Below are positions 10,925-23,393 of a stretch of 64,000 nucleotides of DNA, one piece after another. The first letter of the stretch is position 1; every line of letters starts with the position of its first letter. Under the pieces are notes generated by a model. That model saw only the letters and a list, made by a program, of their open reading frames with translations. It was not told where the DNA came from and searched no databases. The position numbers were made by a program, and so were the translations under genes. The stretch is from Dioscorea cayenensis subsp. rotundata. Taxonomy: Eukaryota; Streptophyta; Magnoliopsida; Dioscoreales; Dioscoreaceae. The DNA lies in the NCBI RefSeq assembly GCF_009730915.1, contig NC_052474.1, positions 9,769,501 to 9,833,500 on the forward strand. The letters run 5' to 3'.

Positions 10925-13555
10925 TTAGTCATATGCTGCGCTAAAATAGCTATCCATAACATTACTATTAAGTATCTGCAAGACTTTGCTGTTCGATAAG
11001 CCTACGCATCGTGGCGTCTTGAACTGGCTTACGGCCGCGCCAAGGCTAAGAAAATGGTCAAGGATCTTCTGAAAGGTGCCCCTCTGGACAATTCGGAGTT
11101 CTAGTGGTCCTATGGAACGGACTTTCCTTGATGAAATGTAGCCTGCATCGACAAATGCCCGGTCTAAACAATCACAACAATTGCTTAGTACATCCTCACA
11201 GGCATCGCCGTTGAGTTCCCAGAAGATCACATAGTGACCAGGTTCAGTTGAAACATCTACGTGGCTAGAGAAGTCCACAACTTCGAGCTTTTCGGCCGCC
11301 AAGAGTTTGGCAGCTTCTTCAACTGCCAATTGGAGGTCTTTTTCTGTGTTCTTGTCAATGTTGATTGTTAATAGAAGGCTTCTCCTGCAAACAAACTTGA
11401 GTTCTGGTGTGGAGTTGTAAAAGCCAGCTACTTTCACTACATCACCGAGCCTATATCGATACAAGCCTGTCATTCCAATGGAAAGAATTAATTCCAAGTC
11501 ACTATAATTATATCTTAAGAATAAAGGAACTTACTTTATGCAAAGAGTCTTTTTTTTTTCTTAACAAATGTTTGAACTACTAAATTATAATTAGTTATCC
11601 ACACTTATCTGCAGCAAGTCAAAAAGTTGTGAGAATGTTGTAAAAAAGGCAGTTAACAAAGGTATATAATCAGCTCCAATCTCTAAAAAGCAATGGCATT
11701 TGACTCAAGTCTACCAAAGAATCCTTTAAATTTCCTCTTTTACTCAAGTGATGTAGCAGCACGAGACAGTTGGTTTTCTGGTTTCCAAAAATTGTTTATC
11801 TTCAAAATTTCTTAACCATGAAAATAAGTAAAACACTAAAGACAGATGCATTATACAGAAAATTACCTGCAAAACTAGTAACAACAATCTCATATTCTTT
11901 CCCGACCTCAACTTCAGCAAGACCAACCGGTTCTAACTCTGCATAAGAAGTGGTTGAAGGTCGTTGCTCTAATTTCTGCTCAGCGTTCTCCTCAAGAGGA
12001 ATAAATTCGAAGTAACCAATATCAGGAAGCACAGCAAAGGTTGCCAATTCAGGAGGCAATGTTGGGTTCACATTAGCTCCAATCCAACCTTCAGAAGATC
12101 CGTAATCAGCACTCATTAGTGGTAAATTTCCGGCATAATGCCTTAACTTCTTCAAATATGGCTCCATTGAACCAGTCATGATTCCATAAACATATTTTGC
12201 ATTAGGCCAAAGCTCGGGGATCACACCATACCAGTTGCTTAAACCTGTGCATTTTGTATATATAGAATCTGCTAACTCTGGATCAGGCTTCAAAAGTTCA
12301 GAAACAGCGTCTCGCATTGAAGGAATGGTAATTCTACTAGATAGAACTCCTTCTCTAATGTCAGCACAAAGTTCTTTCCAAACATCCTCAAATGTTCGGA
12401 AAGCATGGACGATGCTATGTGCAAATGTGGATGATACAAGCTGCACTTCATTAGAATAGATAAGCCCACAGAGAAGATGGCAGTACAGGGACTGGTGAAA
12501 GTCCGAACCAAATATCACTTCATCTGGGCTGCAACACTGGGACTGGAGATTCATCATTGTGCGTTTAAATTGTTCACTTCTGTACACGTTTGTTGTGGCT
12601 GTTGTTGCAGTAAGACCCCCTCTTGTCATGATCCGTTTGCTGCTGTAAATGAATTGAAGTGCTTTTCCATTCGCTATTGGGAATTCCCTGCAAATTTTAG
12701 TTGAGCATAAGACTGCAGCTTCACATGAGAATACATGAATTTTAACAGCCAAAGCATGACAATAATAAAAAATTTGTAAAGGTTTAAAGATTGTTACACA
12801 AACAAGGTGAATGAGATTCAATCCAGAAAGAGACTAAAAGGAAACTGAAGAAGTTCACAAGGAAGGGCAAACAACAAATCAAAATTTCCTCAGAATATCC
12901 ACCAAAATAAAAATCAAGCAGAAATATTTAAGCCATCACATAACCTTTATGAAGAACAAATGCTCCAAAAACACATGCTCTGACAAACAAATTAGAGAAA
13001 AAAAAAATATATACAGATAAAACTTTTCTTTTATCTTCTTTTCCTCCATTTCACCTCAATCCAATTAGACAGCACTAGAGCTTCATACCTGTTTCTGAAA
13101 GCATAAGAAGTCTGATATATCTGCATGGTGGATTTCACCAATTCTTCATTGAAAGGCACAAGCTTTGGCCTCCCTTGGGTAGTTCCAGAGCTACAACACA
13201 ACACCAACTCCTTAAAATCAACAAGTCCTACTTCAACAATCAATCGAGTCAAAGAATCAAATACCTTAAGGATATGGAAGAGATGGGCTTTCCCAGTGAG
13301 CACAGGAGAAGTATCTCCATCAGCAATCCTCCGAATATAAGGCTCCAAATCAGGATGAGTGACAAGGGGCACACAAGCCTTGAAGCTGTCTGGATCAGTC
13401 CTTCCATTAAGACCCAAACTTTGCAAATACTCAGCATCAGAGTTCTCTTCCAGGATCCTCCTCAGAGTCTCTATCTGCACCCTGCCAGCATCCCTGGTTG
13501 AAGCTTCAAAGGACTCTATCACGCTCTCCAAGCTGAACACCACCATCTTTTCCAA
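10925..13555 (-). CDS. GH3: GH3 acyl-acid amido synthetase, JAR1-like group, with one frameshift
   Basis: GH3 enzymes use ATP to adenylate a hormone acid and join it to an amino acid in the cytosol. Exons on the minus strand: 13555-13265, 13190-13089, 12687-11867, 11466-10925, all with GT/AG borders. ATP-binding motifs are visible: 'SSGTTQGRPK' (start of exon 2), 'YGSSEGWIGANV', and 'YRYRLGDVVKV' at the start of exon 4. 'VDVSTEPGHYVIFWEL' and the total length favour the jasmonate-conjugating JAR1 group over the auxin group; this is inference. One base too many occurs in the AAA run (TTT at 13289-13291 on the plus strand). Upstream the frame reads '...DTSPVLTGK', and only after a shift does it read 'KPISSISL' and join the exon-2 motif. 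Removing one base gives 585 codons with the stop, which is a normal family length. Either a consensus error or a recent null allele. Confidence 0.9.
13289..13291 (-). other. Frameshift site in GH3 exon 1 (3-base homopolymer)
   Basis: The minus strand reads GGGAAAGCCC where the family frame needs GGGAAGCCC. Downstream splicing (74-base intron 13191-13264) works only in the shifted frame. Confidence 0.8.
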
Positions 13556-13886
13556 AGCTTGGTCTTTTTTCCTTTCTCTTCCAATTCAAACGCGCTATTA
13601 ACAGACAGGAGGAAGAAAAAAAACTTCAACTTTCAAGACTTTGACTGAGATTGGAAACAGCTATTCTACATAAAGATCCAATTTTTTTTTATCCAAGAAA
13701 CAAGCAAGAGAGAGAGAGAGAGAGAGAGAGCTCACAACTTTAAGACTGAAAAGGGGATGGAATAGGGAGAGGAAACAAGGGAGAAGGTGAAAACTTTGAA
13801 CCCTGTGCCTCTTCTATTGTTTGTTTTGGCTGGGTTGTTGTTTGGGAGTTGGGAATGAAGAAGTGGGAGGGGCAGGGAACCTTCCC

Positions 13887-13892
13887 TTTATA
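13887..13892 (-). promoter_or_regulatory. Probable TATA box of the GH3 gene
   Basis: TATAAAGG on the minus strand, about 330 bases upstream of the ATG. A CT-repeat leader (GA run on the plus strand, about 13707-13730) lies between it and the start codon, which is common in plant 5' leaders. The start of transcription is inferred, not seen. Confidence 0.5.
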
Positions 13893-13929
13893 ATGGAAGA
13901 AGAGAGAAGAGAGAGGGCCAAAGGCCAAA

Positions 13930-16900
13930 GAGTGGGTGCTTCTCCAACTTAGAAGTTGCCATTTTTATTAAGGATGAATGAAAGGAATCAGTGTCCAGTG
14001 CCCACACTCCACTCTGCCGACCTCCATTGGAGCGTTGATGTCGCTGTTTACTTCATGTGCACTTGCATTGACTCTCAAAGCTTGGAATTTTTTCTTCTCT
14101 CTCTCGATCATTTGCATGGCTAACCTTTGCTTTGTTTTGCTAATATATCATCTTTTCAGTTGGATGCTTTTGCTTTTTTCCTCTCTCTCTCTCTCTCTCT
14201 CTTTTAGTTTGTTCTACTTCTACCTAATGAATGAATCCAGCTTGCAATTTTATTAATTTTTAATAATCAGTTATTAATACTTTAATTCCTAATTATGATT
14301 AAAACTAAATATATATAAAATAAATAAATAAATAAATAGTCTCACCTTCAATCAAGAAGAAAAAAATTCTATGCTTTTATATATATATATATATATAACT
14401 TATTTTCTCAACCAAAATCATAAGACCTACATTGGCTAGATTAGTTATTATACAACCATTTTTATTTTTAGATTTTTTATGTGAAGTATTTTTTTTTCTT
14501 TTATTAAATCGATTTACTAACTGAGCATGTGTTATATGTTCTTATAATTGTGTATAAATCATCAATATATATATATTTATATATTAAGCATAAATGATGA
14601 GTAATAGTGATGTATATGATAGTAGTGGTTCTTCTTTTCTTAAATTAAAATTATATTTATTTTATTTATAAAAATAATATATTTTATTTTATGTTTTTTA
14701 TTTCATTTTTTGTTGTCTCATGTATGAAATAATGAAATAAGAGATTTTCGGTTTTTTATTTTTATTTTTTATTTTTTTAGTTTTGGTGTTCAGTCTCATT
14801 AGTACTGTTTTGCATGTGCTTTTCACAGTTTGTTATTAATGAGTCATTTTTGCATGTTCATATGTATGGCTTTCTACGTTCATGATGTTATCTTATGTGG
14901 AAAAACATTAATAGCTTTTACACAATACCTACATATGGATATGGGTGGTAATTTATATATATACACACATTTTAAATACCACATTAATACCAAAGTAACC
15001 AGTAAGGAGTATGTTCAGATTTGTTCAGTTATTGTATATAATTTGATTGAATTTTTAAAATTAAATTATTATGCATCTCATTTTTTATTATTTATAAGCA
15101 CAATAATATTACTGATATTATAGTGTAGAGCCGTTAAATCGAAATCCAATGATTAATAGCAATATTCATAGATTTAAAATTTACAAATGTTGGTAGAGGA
15201 TGCACCCTTTATATATGGGCGAAATGATGATAGTGGTGTCACAGTAGCTAGGTGAATAAAAATGAATAGAACCTTCCCTTTCATTGACCAAAGTAACAAT
15301 GGTTTGATTTTAAGAATGAAATTAAACACCATTTTAGGAACCATAATTACTTTTTAAGTATGATTAAATCGTTTGAAAAATTAAACTATAGTTAAAGTTG
15401 AATGTGAAATTACATATAACAAGCTTGAGTAATTAAAAAGTCCCCCAATGAAACCGTGTTTTATATACTTATTATCTTACTATTATTATCCATATGTCGC
15501 GTGTGCTTATCATTAACTGTATTTTGTTAAGAATTCTAAGAGTGTGTGTTTAAGGGCTATAACTCATGTTTCACACACCAAACTCATGAAAAAAGATTAA
15601 TTAAAAAAATAAGTTAATAAATAATTAATCTCTATGATGATAACAGTCCAAATTTAGACCAAGTAGATCTTCAGGGAGAATGCTTCAGATGATCAATTAA
15701 TTTTGCATTTTTGTTTTATGTTCTCGATATTAATTTCTTTGAGAACTTCACAGTAGATTTTTTTAATCAATTAAACACCCATATTATTTCACATTTACAA
15801 GTATGTAATTATATATATTTAAGAGTATTAAGAGTTACTTATTGACCATGATAATTAAGTTTGACAAGTGTTATTTTATCTTAATTTATTTCTATGCACA
15901 TGTTGTTTGTAAAATCCAAATTTTGATCAACATGAATTATTAATTTAACTAAGCATTTCTCCCGGTTTCGCGACGGAGTTTTTAAAATTTTGTAAGGAAT
16001 TCTGAAGCAATATCATATATAAAATAATATAATTAAACAACTCCTACTATAAAAACTATTTTATACTTTGGATTTCAAATGTCTTATGGACATTTATTGC
16101 ATAAAATAATTAGGTTTAATTAATGTTTTTCAATTATTAATAATATAAAGAATATAACTAAAAACTTAAATGTTATAAAAAATAAAAATTGTTCCTTGAA
16201 ACATTGAGATTATACATCGAAACAACTTCTACCATAAAAACTATTTTATACTTTGGATTTCAAAAGTATTATGAACATTTATTACATAAATAATTAGATG
16301 TAATTAATACTTTTCAATAATTAATAATATAAGTAATATAAATAAAAACTTAAATATTATAAAAAAATTAAAATTATTCTTTGAAAACGCTTTTAGAGTA
16401 GATTATATATCTACTTTAATAGTATGTATAGATTACTTGATTTACTTACATAATTAAAACTCTAACTATTCTTCATGCTTTCTCAATATTTTTTTTATTT
16501 TTGAAAAATGAAAAAGAAATTTAAAAAAAAAAAAACAATGATCATAAACAGGTCTTAACTATTTTCTTGACAAAAGTTTTTTTTTTAAAACATATAATTT
16601 TCAACTTTCAATTAAAAAATTCATGCAAATAATGAAAATAAACCAAAAAGAAATAATGAAAGTGGAAAACGTGGCATACTGATTACAAATCAGAATTTTA
16701 CTCTCACACTGAATTTTTTTTTATTAAAAAATAATTATTTTTTGTTGATCATTATCTCATCTCTCGTATGCCAAATCATCCACCATAAAAAAGCACATAT
16801 TTTAGTCATAATGTTCATGCAATGCCTCCAAAAAGTAAGGGATAAGATTGAATTGATAAAACACATGCATATCCTTAAAATATTAAATCATTTGGCTAAA

Positions 16901-17399
16901 TTGGACTAGATAGAACCTATAAACTATTTGGTACCTTCATTATAAAAAAAAAAGGGCATTATCCCAATGTACATACAAGGGCAATCAATGGTCTAACAAA
17001 TATTAGGCTTTCACCTTTTTCATCAAATTACCAACCATGAAATAAATTCAAATGCTTTAATGATCAAACAATAATCATCAAACTTTAGCAATTAAACCCA
17101 CTTGATTTATTTGATAGTCCACTACTTTTCACTTTGGTGATGCCACTTAGAAACGTCATTGTGTCTTATTTGATCCCTTTATTTTCAAAGTGGGAATTAT
17201 ATTCTTCAAATAAAAATAAATCATCTTAAATGAATTATAAAATAATAGAAAATTGAAATTTTCAATTAAAATGTGAAAGGGATTTTATCTTTCTGAAGTA
17301 TTATCTTATTTATGAGTGCAAAAGATGTTAAATTGAACTGAACAAATGAGTTTATTATCTAATATTTTTTTTTAAAAAAAAAAAACACTTGCAATCAAA
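13930..17399. other. AT-rich intergenic DNA upstream of GH3
   Basis: No coding sequence recognised on either strand. It holds a (CT)n run near 14180-14200, (AT)n runs near 14380 and 14565, and the 185-bp tandem duplication listed separately. The open frames here are short and have no family motifs. Confidence 0.6.
16035..16385. repeat. Tandem duplication, unit about 185 bp
   Basis: The block beginning 'aaacaactcctactataaaa' (16035) recurs at 16220 as 'aaacaacttctaccataaaa' and stays alignable for about 165 bases, with shared 'actttggatttcaaa' and 'cttaaatgttat'-like strings. Diverged by scattered substitutions and small gaps. Confidence 0.8.
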
Positions 17400-17885
17400 T
17401 GTTCTGAAGTCGATTTAGGATGATCCAAAAAAGCTCCTGAGTCACGGATTATTAACGGTCGAATTAAAGTTGGCCCAATCACAAATAATATATTTTTTAT
17501 AATTTTTAATTATATAATTATAAAAATATATTAAAAACTATTAAAAATTTCAAAAACAATTATACAAAAGCACAACAAAAGAATATTTTTTATTATAATA
17601 AATAATTATTAACTTTCTATCTTAAATAAAATCTAATAAATATTTTATAACAGGATAATGATCCAAAATGGTTGGTTTTCAATAAAAATATTTAAAGTAA
17701 TAATTCGGATAAACCTGGTTAACGGGGCTCTGGGTTTATTGGTTCTCTTGATACTTGGTCGAATCAGGTGGATCAAAATTGAGCTTTAATTTAACCCAAT
17801 TTTTTTTTTTATAAAAACCAACTTAGTGACCTAGTTGGGTATCATCAAACTCGGTTAAACCAACTTGGTTAATCTGAGTTTTAAA
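17400..17885. mobile_element. Possible hAT-type MITE remnant
   Basis: The right side (about 17840-17885) reads 'actcggttaaaccaacttgg' and ends 'ttttaaaatattg'. This resembles the end of the clear MITE at 22511-23393, whose ends read CAATGTTTTTAAAA. 'GGTTAA' and 'CGGTT' type words recur. No matching left end or target duplication was found, so this is tentative. Confidence 0.3.
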
Positions 17886-19369
17886 ATATTGCTCTCAACA
17901 CATAATGTGATGTAAATTAGGGACACATTTGTCAAAACTAAACTTACTAAATCAACCAAATACTCATCTTGTAACGAGAAAGACGTATTTCTAAGATATT
18001 CTAATCTAAGTGGTTGTGATTTGATGAAGAAAATCATAGAAATAAACTACCACCCATGCGCCTTTTCAAAGGCTTTAGAGGTCATCAACAGCAACAAACA
18101 AGGTGTACCCAATGACTTGTTCTTACTTTATATTGGCATTCCCTCTTTTATTTATTTCATTTCTCCTATGGTTTTCCTTGTTTCTTGTTTAATTGGAAGG
18201 TTAGCAATGTCTCTCATACTAAACTTTGTCCAATTTACTAAACTTTCTTGTTCAAGGTGTTGCTTAGGACCACATACTTGTTGACAAAACTACCTATCTT
18301 ATTTTAATTAATTTATTGTTTTTAATCAAAGGATGAGAGCCACATGGCATCTTTCTCATAATAAGAAAAAAAAATACATGGGATGTGGACCATGTGGTGA
18401 TTTATGTCTTGATTAGTAGACTAAGCAATGGACTATATAAATGCATTTTCTTATATATATATATGAGAAAAAGTAATTTGGGGACATTCACAGGAACATC
18501 CCCAGATATATAAAAGGTTGAGAGAGAATTGAGAGAAGATAGACAGTGAAGAAATAACCCAATAAACAGTACCACCTACAATGTCAAAATATTGTACTGA
18601 ATTGTGCATCCCAATTTTTATTGTGATACTATTCATAAGTATAGTAAAACTATTAATGTGAATGATCACGACCCTTGATTTATGATCCAAGAGCTAACAA
18701 TCAACATGCTTAGATTGTATTCTGAGTACGTCCTCAGAAAATTGAGCAATATTTCTATATGAGTTTCTATATCAAGGAATAAGGACTTTTACCATCTTCT
18801 ATATTTTATTTTTTTTTGTGATTCATAAATATCAATCGTTGGATTTCAATTTAACGGTACAAAATGGCATCTAACGGTACAAAATGGATGTACAATATTT
18901 TGATCTTAACGTTGCTATTTGAAAAAATATGAACGGTCCAACTCTATTTATACGAGACCTACAACAACTATTTTAAAAATCAAAACTAAACTAATTAATC
19001 CAACTAACCCCTAATTAACTGTTACTGTATCACCCTAATATTTAGGGTTCTCAACTATGGAGGTTATATTCAGATAAATATAATATATCTAATTTTTTTA
19101 TGTCAAAGATAAGGGCCTTTATTATCTTATTCATTGCATCATCCCACTCATAAAAATAAAAATAAAAATAATAATAAAATAATAAGATGTTGCTGCATAA
19201 CATGTAGTGTGAACAAGAAAAGCCGTTTTTGCAACTCCCAACATGCTTCATGTGTGCTAAAACAAATGAGCACCTATTTGTCACACTATAACTACCAAAA
19301 TGCAATGCATTAATTGACATTTCAATCAGAAGAAAAAATCATGGAAAAAATTCAAATGGATATGAAGGA

Positions 19370-19526
19370 CATAGAAAAATATGTAAAATAAATAAATAAA
19401 TAGATAAATAATAAGTGAAGTGCCTTTTTTGCCGGAAAAATTTTGTCAAAGAGCCATAGAAAAATATATAAAACAAATAAATAAATAATAAGTAAAATGG
19501 CTTTTTAGCCGAAAAATTTTTGTCCG
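19370..19526. repeat. Imperfect tandem duplication, unit about 80 bp
   Basis: Both copies start 'catagaaaaatat', run through an (AAAT)n stretch and end with a 'gccggaaaaattttgtc'-like string, at 19370 and about 19454. Confidence 0.7.
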
Positions 19527-20453
19527 AAACTATCAACGACAACAAAAAAAAACATCTGAAAATATTAATTGGATTTTATGGCAGAGAATCGATCAATTTC
19601 ATCCAATGTGTTTTCCATGCATCACAAATTATTGATCTATCAAAAGTGTATAGAATTAGGTTATTTATTTTATTTATGTTTTTTGCTTTCAAGTATTGGA
19701 TTAATTGGATATTGAAGATGACTTTTGAGGAGGAGTTTCTACAGCCGCTTATAGACCCACTGCTACTCTCTCTTTCACAATCTTTTTACATTTGTTGTCT
19801 TGCAACTTTGATTGAGTGATTTCATTGTCACTAGTCACAAGATTCTTAAAGAAAAATAAATATATATAAATGAGCTTTTACGATTATAACTTTGTTTTTA
19901 TTAAAAAAATCGCAATATCATGAAGATAACTCCAGGACCATTTTTTATTTATTAAAATGACTCTGAGGCCATTTTATTCTCAAAAGTTTTTTAATAAAAA
20001 ATAATAACAAAATAGCAGCTTCCCACTCCCTCAAACAACTCATCAACTCCCTTCTTTTGTCTCCTTTATCTCTCTCTATATATATTTGTTTACTTCCGTT
20101 AAAAAATTTGATGAACAGTTAAATCCGAGTATACAGTACATTAACAGTATATAAATAGGCCTATGGGGGAAGATTCAAATTCATATTTTTCTTTGGCACT
20201 CTTGTGACATACTATTAGGGTAATTAATGATTGAATTTATTAGTATTTTTTTTATTATTATTTTTCTTCTATGTTATTTTTTTTAAAAAATTTTTATTAA
20301 TGTGAGTTGAATGGAATAAGTATATTACACAATAATTATTATAGTGTGGCTAAAATTAAAATCTTAGAAGTGGTCTTACATAACAAAAAATAAAGATGTA
20401 CGCATACAGGAAAAAAATTAAAAATAAAACAGAAAAAACTAAACTGATCACTC

Positions 20454-20458
20454 CATAC

Positions 20459-20511
<53 letters not shown>
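20454..20511. repeat. Compound microsatellite (CATA)n-(AT)n-(AC)n
   Basis: Three adjoining simple runs: CATA repeats, then a long AT run, then AC repeats. Open frames across it are artefacts of the repeat. Confidence 0.95.
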
Positions 20512-21830
20512 GAGTAATCCACTGACACAAAATAAAAAGACAGAATTCAGAGGAAGGTGAAGCCTCTTGTTGTCCATCTCCAAAAGTACCAAACAAATCA
20601 TTTCCATCAGTGATGCATTAATAAAAGAATATGGATATTGTACTTTGATTTAGGGTCTTTATAATGAACATGTTGAATAGTGAGTATTCTTTATATTTGC
20701 ACATATATATATATATACCCTCCAAAAACCACAAAATTGCATACATACAATATACATACAATATGAAAAAAATTATACCTTTAAAAAAACCAAAATTTTG
20801 CACAAATAACAATAAAAATGAACTTGAAATTAAAAAACATTTAAAAATGATAAGAGAAAAATTTTATCTCTCTTTCCCATGTCTTTTATGAAAATTAGAG
20901 ACTTTGTGTTTTAGTAATTTTATGCAAATAATGTAGTATTTTTCAAAAGGTACACATGTAATTTTCCCTTGCTTTTTGAGATAATATCATGCTATAAAAT
21001 CAAACCTACATGAGGAGAGGAAATTAAGAAACCTCAAATTATAAGTTCACCTTTCTTGAAGTGGAGGGGACCTTGTTTTAGTTGAGCAATGACAATCCAA
21101 ATTTATGAAGTTTCTATATGCCAAAAGAAAATAATAAATAAATAAATTCGTATCTTAAAAGGAGTGTAAACAATATGAACAAATAAAATATATATATTCA
21201 CAAAGGAAAAAAAATAAAAAAAGGAACCATATCATTGCACATGAATATATATACCCATCATTAGTTCTTATGTTGATATTTCTTTCAATGAAATAAAGTT
21301 GTATGGATTCTTTTGGAATCATTCTAATTACCATCAATATGCTAGAATTTTTATGATCTTTTTTATTAGCAAAAACACTCTTTATTTTTTTTTTAAATAA
21401 AAACACCTTGCTTAATATAATTCCTTTAAATCCTTTTAGAAATTATTCTACTTAATCATTTGATATAATTTTTACCAAAAAAAAACTTCATTTTAAAATA
21501 ATAGATAATAGTGATTAGGAAATAAATTAAAATGTAAAACATCCTTAAGAACTAAAAATAAATACTAAAAAAATAAAATGGGAAAATTGATTTCATATAT
21601 ATATATATATATATATAGTTGTGTGCATTAAAATGTTCCTTCTGTGAGTTGTGACAATGAAATGCCCTTTTTCAATAAAGTGCCAAAAGATCATACATGA
21701 GTGAAAGTGAAAGCAGTGGCACCAGTCCTCTTCGAACAATCAAAATTCTCTAAGCTATTCACTAGATTTCATTCATATCTTGAAAATTGAATCCTCACAA
21801 AAGAAAATCATTACATGTTGCTCAAAATGT

Positions 21831-21940
21831 GTTTTAATTCAACCAAATCATTCGATGAAATGTTCATGTGCACAATGATGAATATGTTTTAATTCAACCA
21901 AATCATTCGATGAAATATTCATGTGCATAATGTTGAATAT
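21831..21940. repeat. Tandem duplication, unit 55 bp
   Basis: 'gttttaattcaaccaaatca' occurs at 21831 and again at 21886. Each is followed by nearly the same 35 bases ('ttcgatgaaatgttcatgtg' and so on). Confidence 0.9.
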
Positions 21941-22510
21941 GATGAAATTATAGAAGTAGAAGATCTCTTCTTTCTTATTATCTTTTTTTACAAGAATATA
22001 TAGATATATATAAAAGAATGTAAATATTTTAATATGGTCACATCTACATATGGCTCTATATATATATCATGCCTCAATCAATCAATTAATATCTCAATCA
22101 ATTAAATTGATTGAATATATCCAAAAATATTTTCTCCACTCATCTCGCGGAGGACAACTCACGGCAACCGAATATATATATAGTTTTATATTATTAGGTG
22201 GATATTTTACCAAATTTTAGTGATCTTTATTATTCTGTTTATCACTTTCATATTTTTGAGTGGTATCCATGTATGATATTTGATAAATTTTTTTCCCACA
22301 CCACATTTTTGTTCATCTTTCAATCTTTCATAATCACAAGAGGATGATATAAGTCCTTTTATATATATATATATATATATATATGTCATATGTCACGCCT
22401 ATGGAAAATGCACAATGTCAAATTATTTTTATTTTTATTTTATTTTTAGCTAAAAAAAGATTTAGGACTTGCTTTTTAATGGCTCTCGCACGAATTCGTC
22501 TACATGTAAC

Positions 22511-23211
22511 CAATGTTTTTAAAACCGGACCGGCTGGTAGAATCGGAAAAACTGAAAACCGGCCCATAGCCCGGTCCGGTTTTAGAATTAATATTGACCA
22601 AATTTTAAACCGGTCAAATCCGGCCAAACCCCGTGAACCGGCCGGTCGGACCAAAACCGGATGGAACCCGGTTTTCAATTTTTTTTATTTTGTTTTGTTT
22701 CTTTTTTTGTTTTTTTGTTTTTGTAAGAAAGGATTTAGGGCATGAATTGGCTTTTTTTTTCTTGATTTCATGATGCTCTTTGAGTCTTGATTTGTCGAAA
22801 ATATTGTTTGAATTCTTGGAACTTTGGAGTTTGGAGGTACGAGAAAATAAACCAAAAAAAACTTGTAAATTGTTTAAAAGTTATAGATTATTTAGGACTC
22901 ATTTTATTTTATACTTTTATTTTAATGGTAATGATTATCAAATATGAGAATTAAATTAACCATACTTAGTTCTAGTTTTGTTTTGAATTTTTTTGTTCAT
23001 GCCTTGTCTCATCCTCACATAATCACTAATTTAATTAGTGGTTTAATTTATGTAGTTATCATCATTCATTCATGATTAATAGATTAAGAAATAAAAGGTT
23101 TAGGGAGTTGTATTTGTTGCTTTTGAATCTTCAACAATTTTGATAAAATCATAATGATATTTAAATAAATATTTAAGATAATTATGATTAAAAATATGAT
23201 AAAGTTTGTTA

Positions 23212-23265
<54 letters not shown>

Positions 23266-23393
23266 ATATTTAAGATAATTATTTATTTATGACATCATTC
23301 GGTCCGACCAGAATGGGTCATCCCGTCGGACCGACTGACCCGTGACCCAAATATGAGACCGATTCGCTATCCGGTCCGATTTTAAAAACATTG
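22511..23393. mobile_element. 883-bp hAT-type MITE with terminal inverted repeats
   Basis: The left end reads CAATGTTTTTAAAACCGGAC and the right end is its inverse with one or two differences (ccggtccgattttaaaaaca, then ttg). The flanks give an 8-base target duplication, CATGTAAC at 22503-22510 and CATGTAAT at 23394-23401, which is the length made by hAT transposases. The termini are packed with CCGGTC, ACCGG and CGGACC words, as in hAT subterminal repeats. No transposase frame is present. A (TA)n run of about 46 bases (23215-23260) lies inside. Flanking AT-rich sequence on the right, up to about 24040, shows no gene. Confidence 0.85.

Larger units (their letters stand above)
17886..22502. 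other. AT-rich intergenic DNA with microsatellites
   Basis: No gene recognised. It contains a repeat of about 80 bp near 19370-19526, the compound microsatellite at 20454-20511, a 55-bp tandem duplication at 21831-21940, and (AT)n runs near 21597 and 22361. The palindrome-like string 'ggggacattcacaggaacat' with 'cccc' occurs near 18480. An 87-residue open frame at 18021-18284 has no recognisable motif. Confidence 0.6.

Noticed and set aside
12235..12704. Plus-strand frames opposite GH3 exon 3
   Set aside because: Antisense shadows of a well-supported exon.
13740..13928. 62-residue minus-strand frame upstream of GH3 as a uORF
   Set aside because: Its start lies upstream of the probable TATA box, so it would not be in the transcript.
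18021..18284. 87-residue frame with hydrophobic stretches
   Set aside because: No family motif, AT-rich codons, isolated. Probably chance.
20339..20607. Frames with IYIYIYIY repeats
   Set aside because: Translation of an (AT)n microsatellite.
22383..22745. 120-residue frame across the MITE end
   Set aside because: It reads the CCGG-rich terminal repeats of the hAT MITE; not a protein gene.
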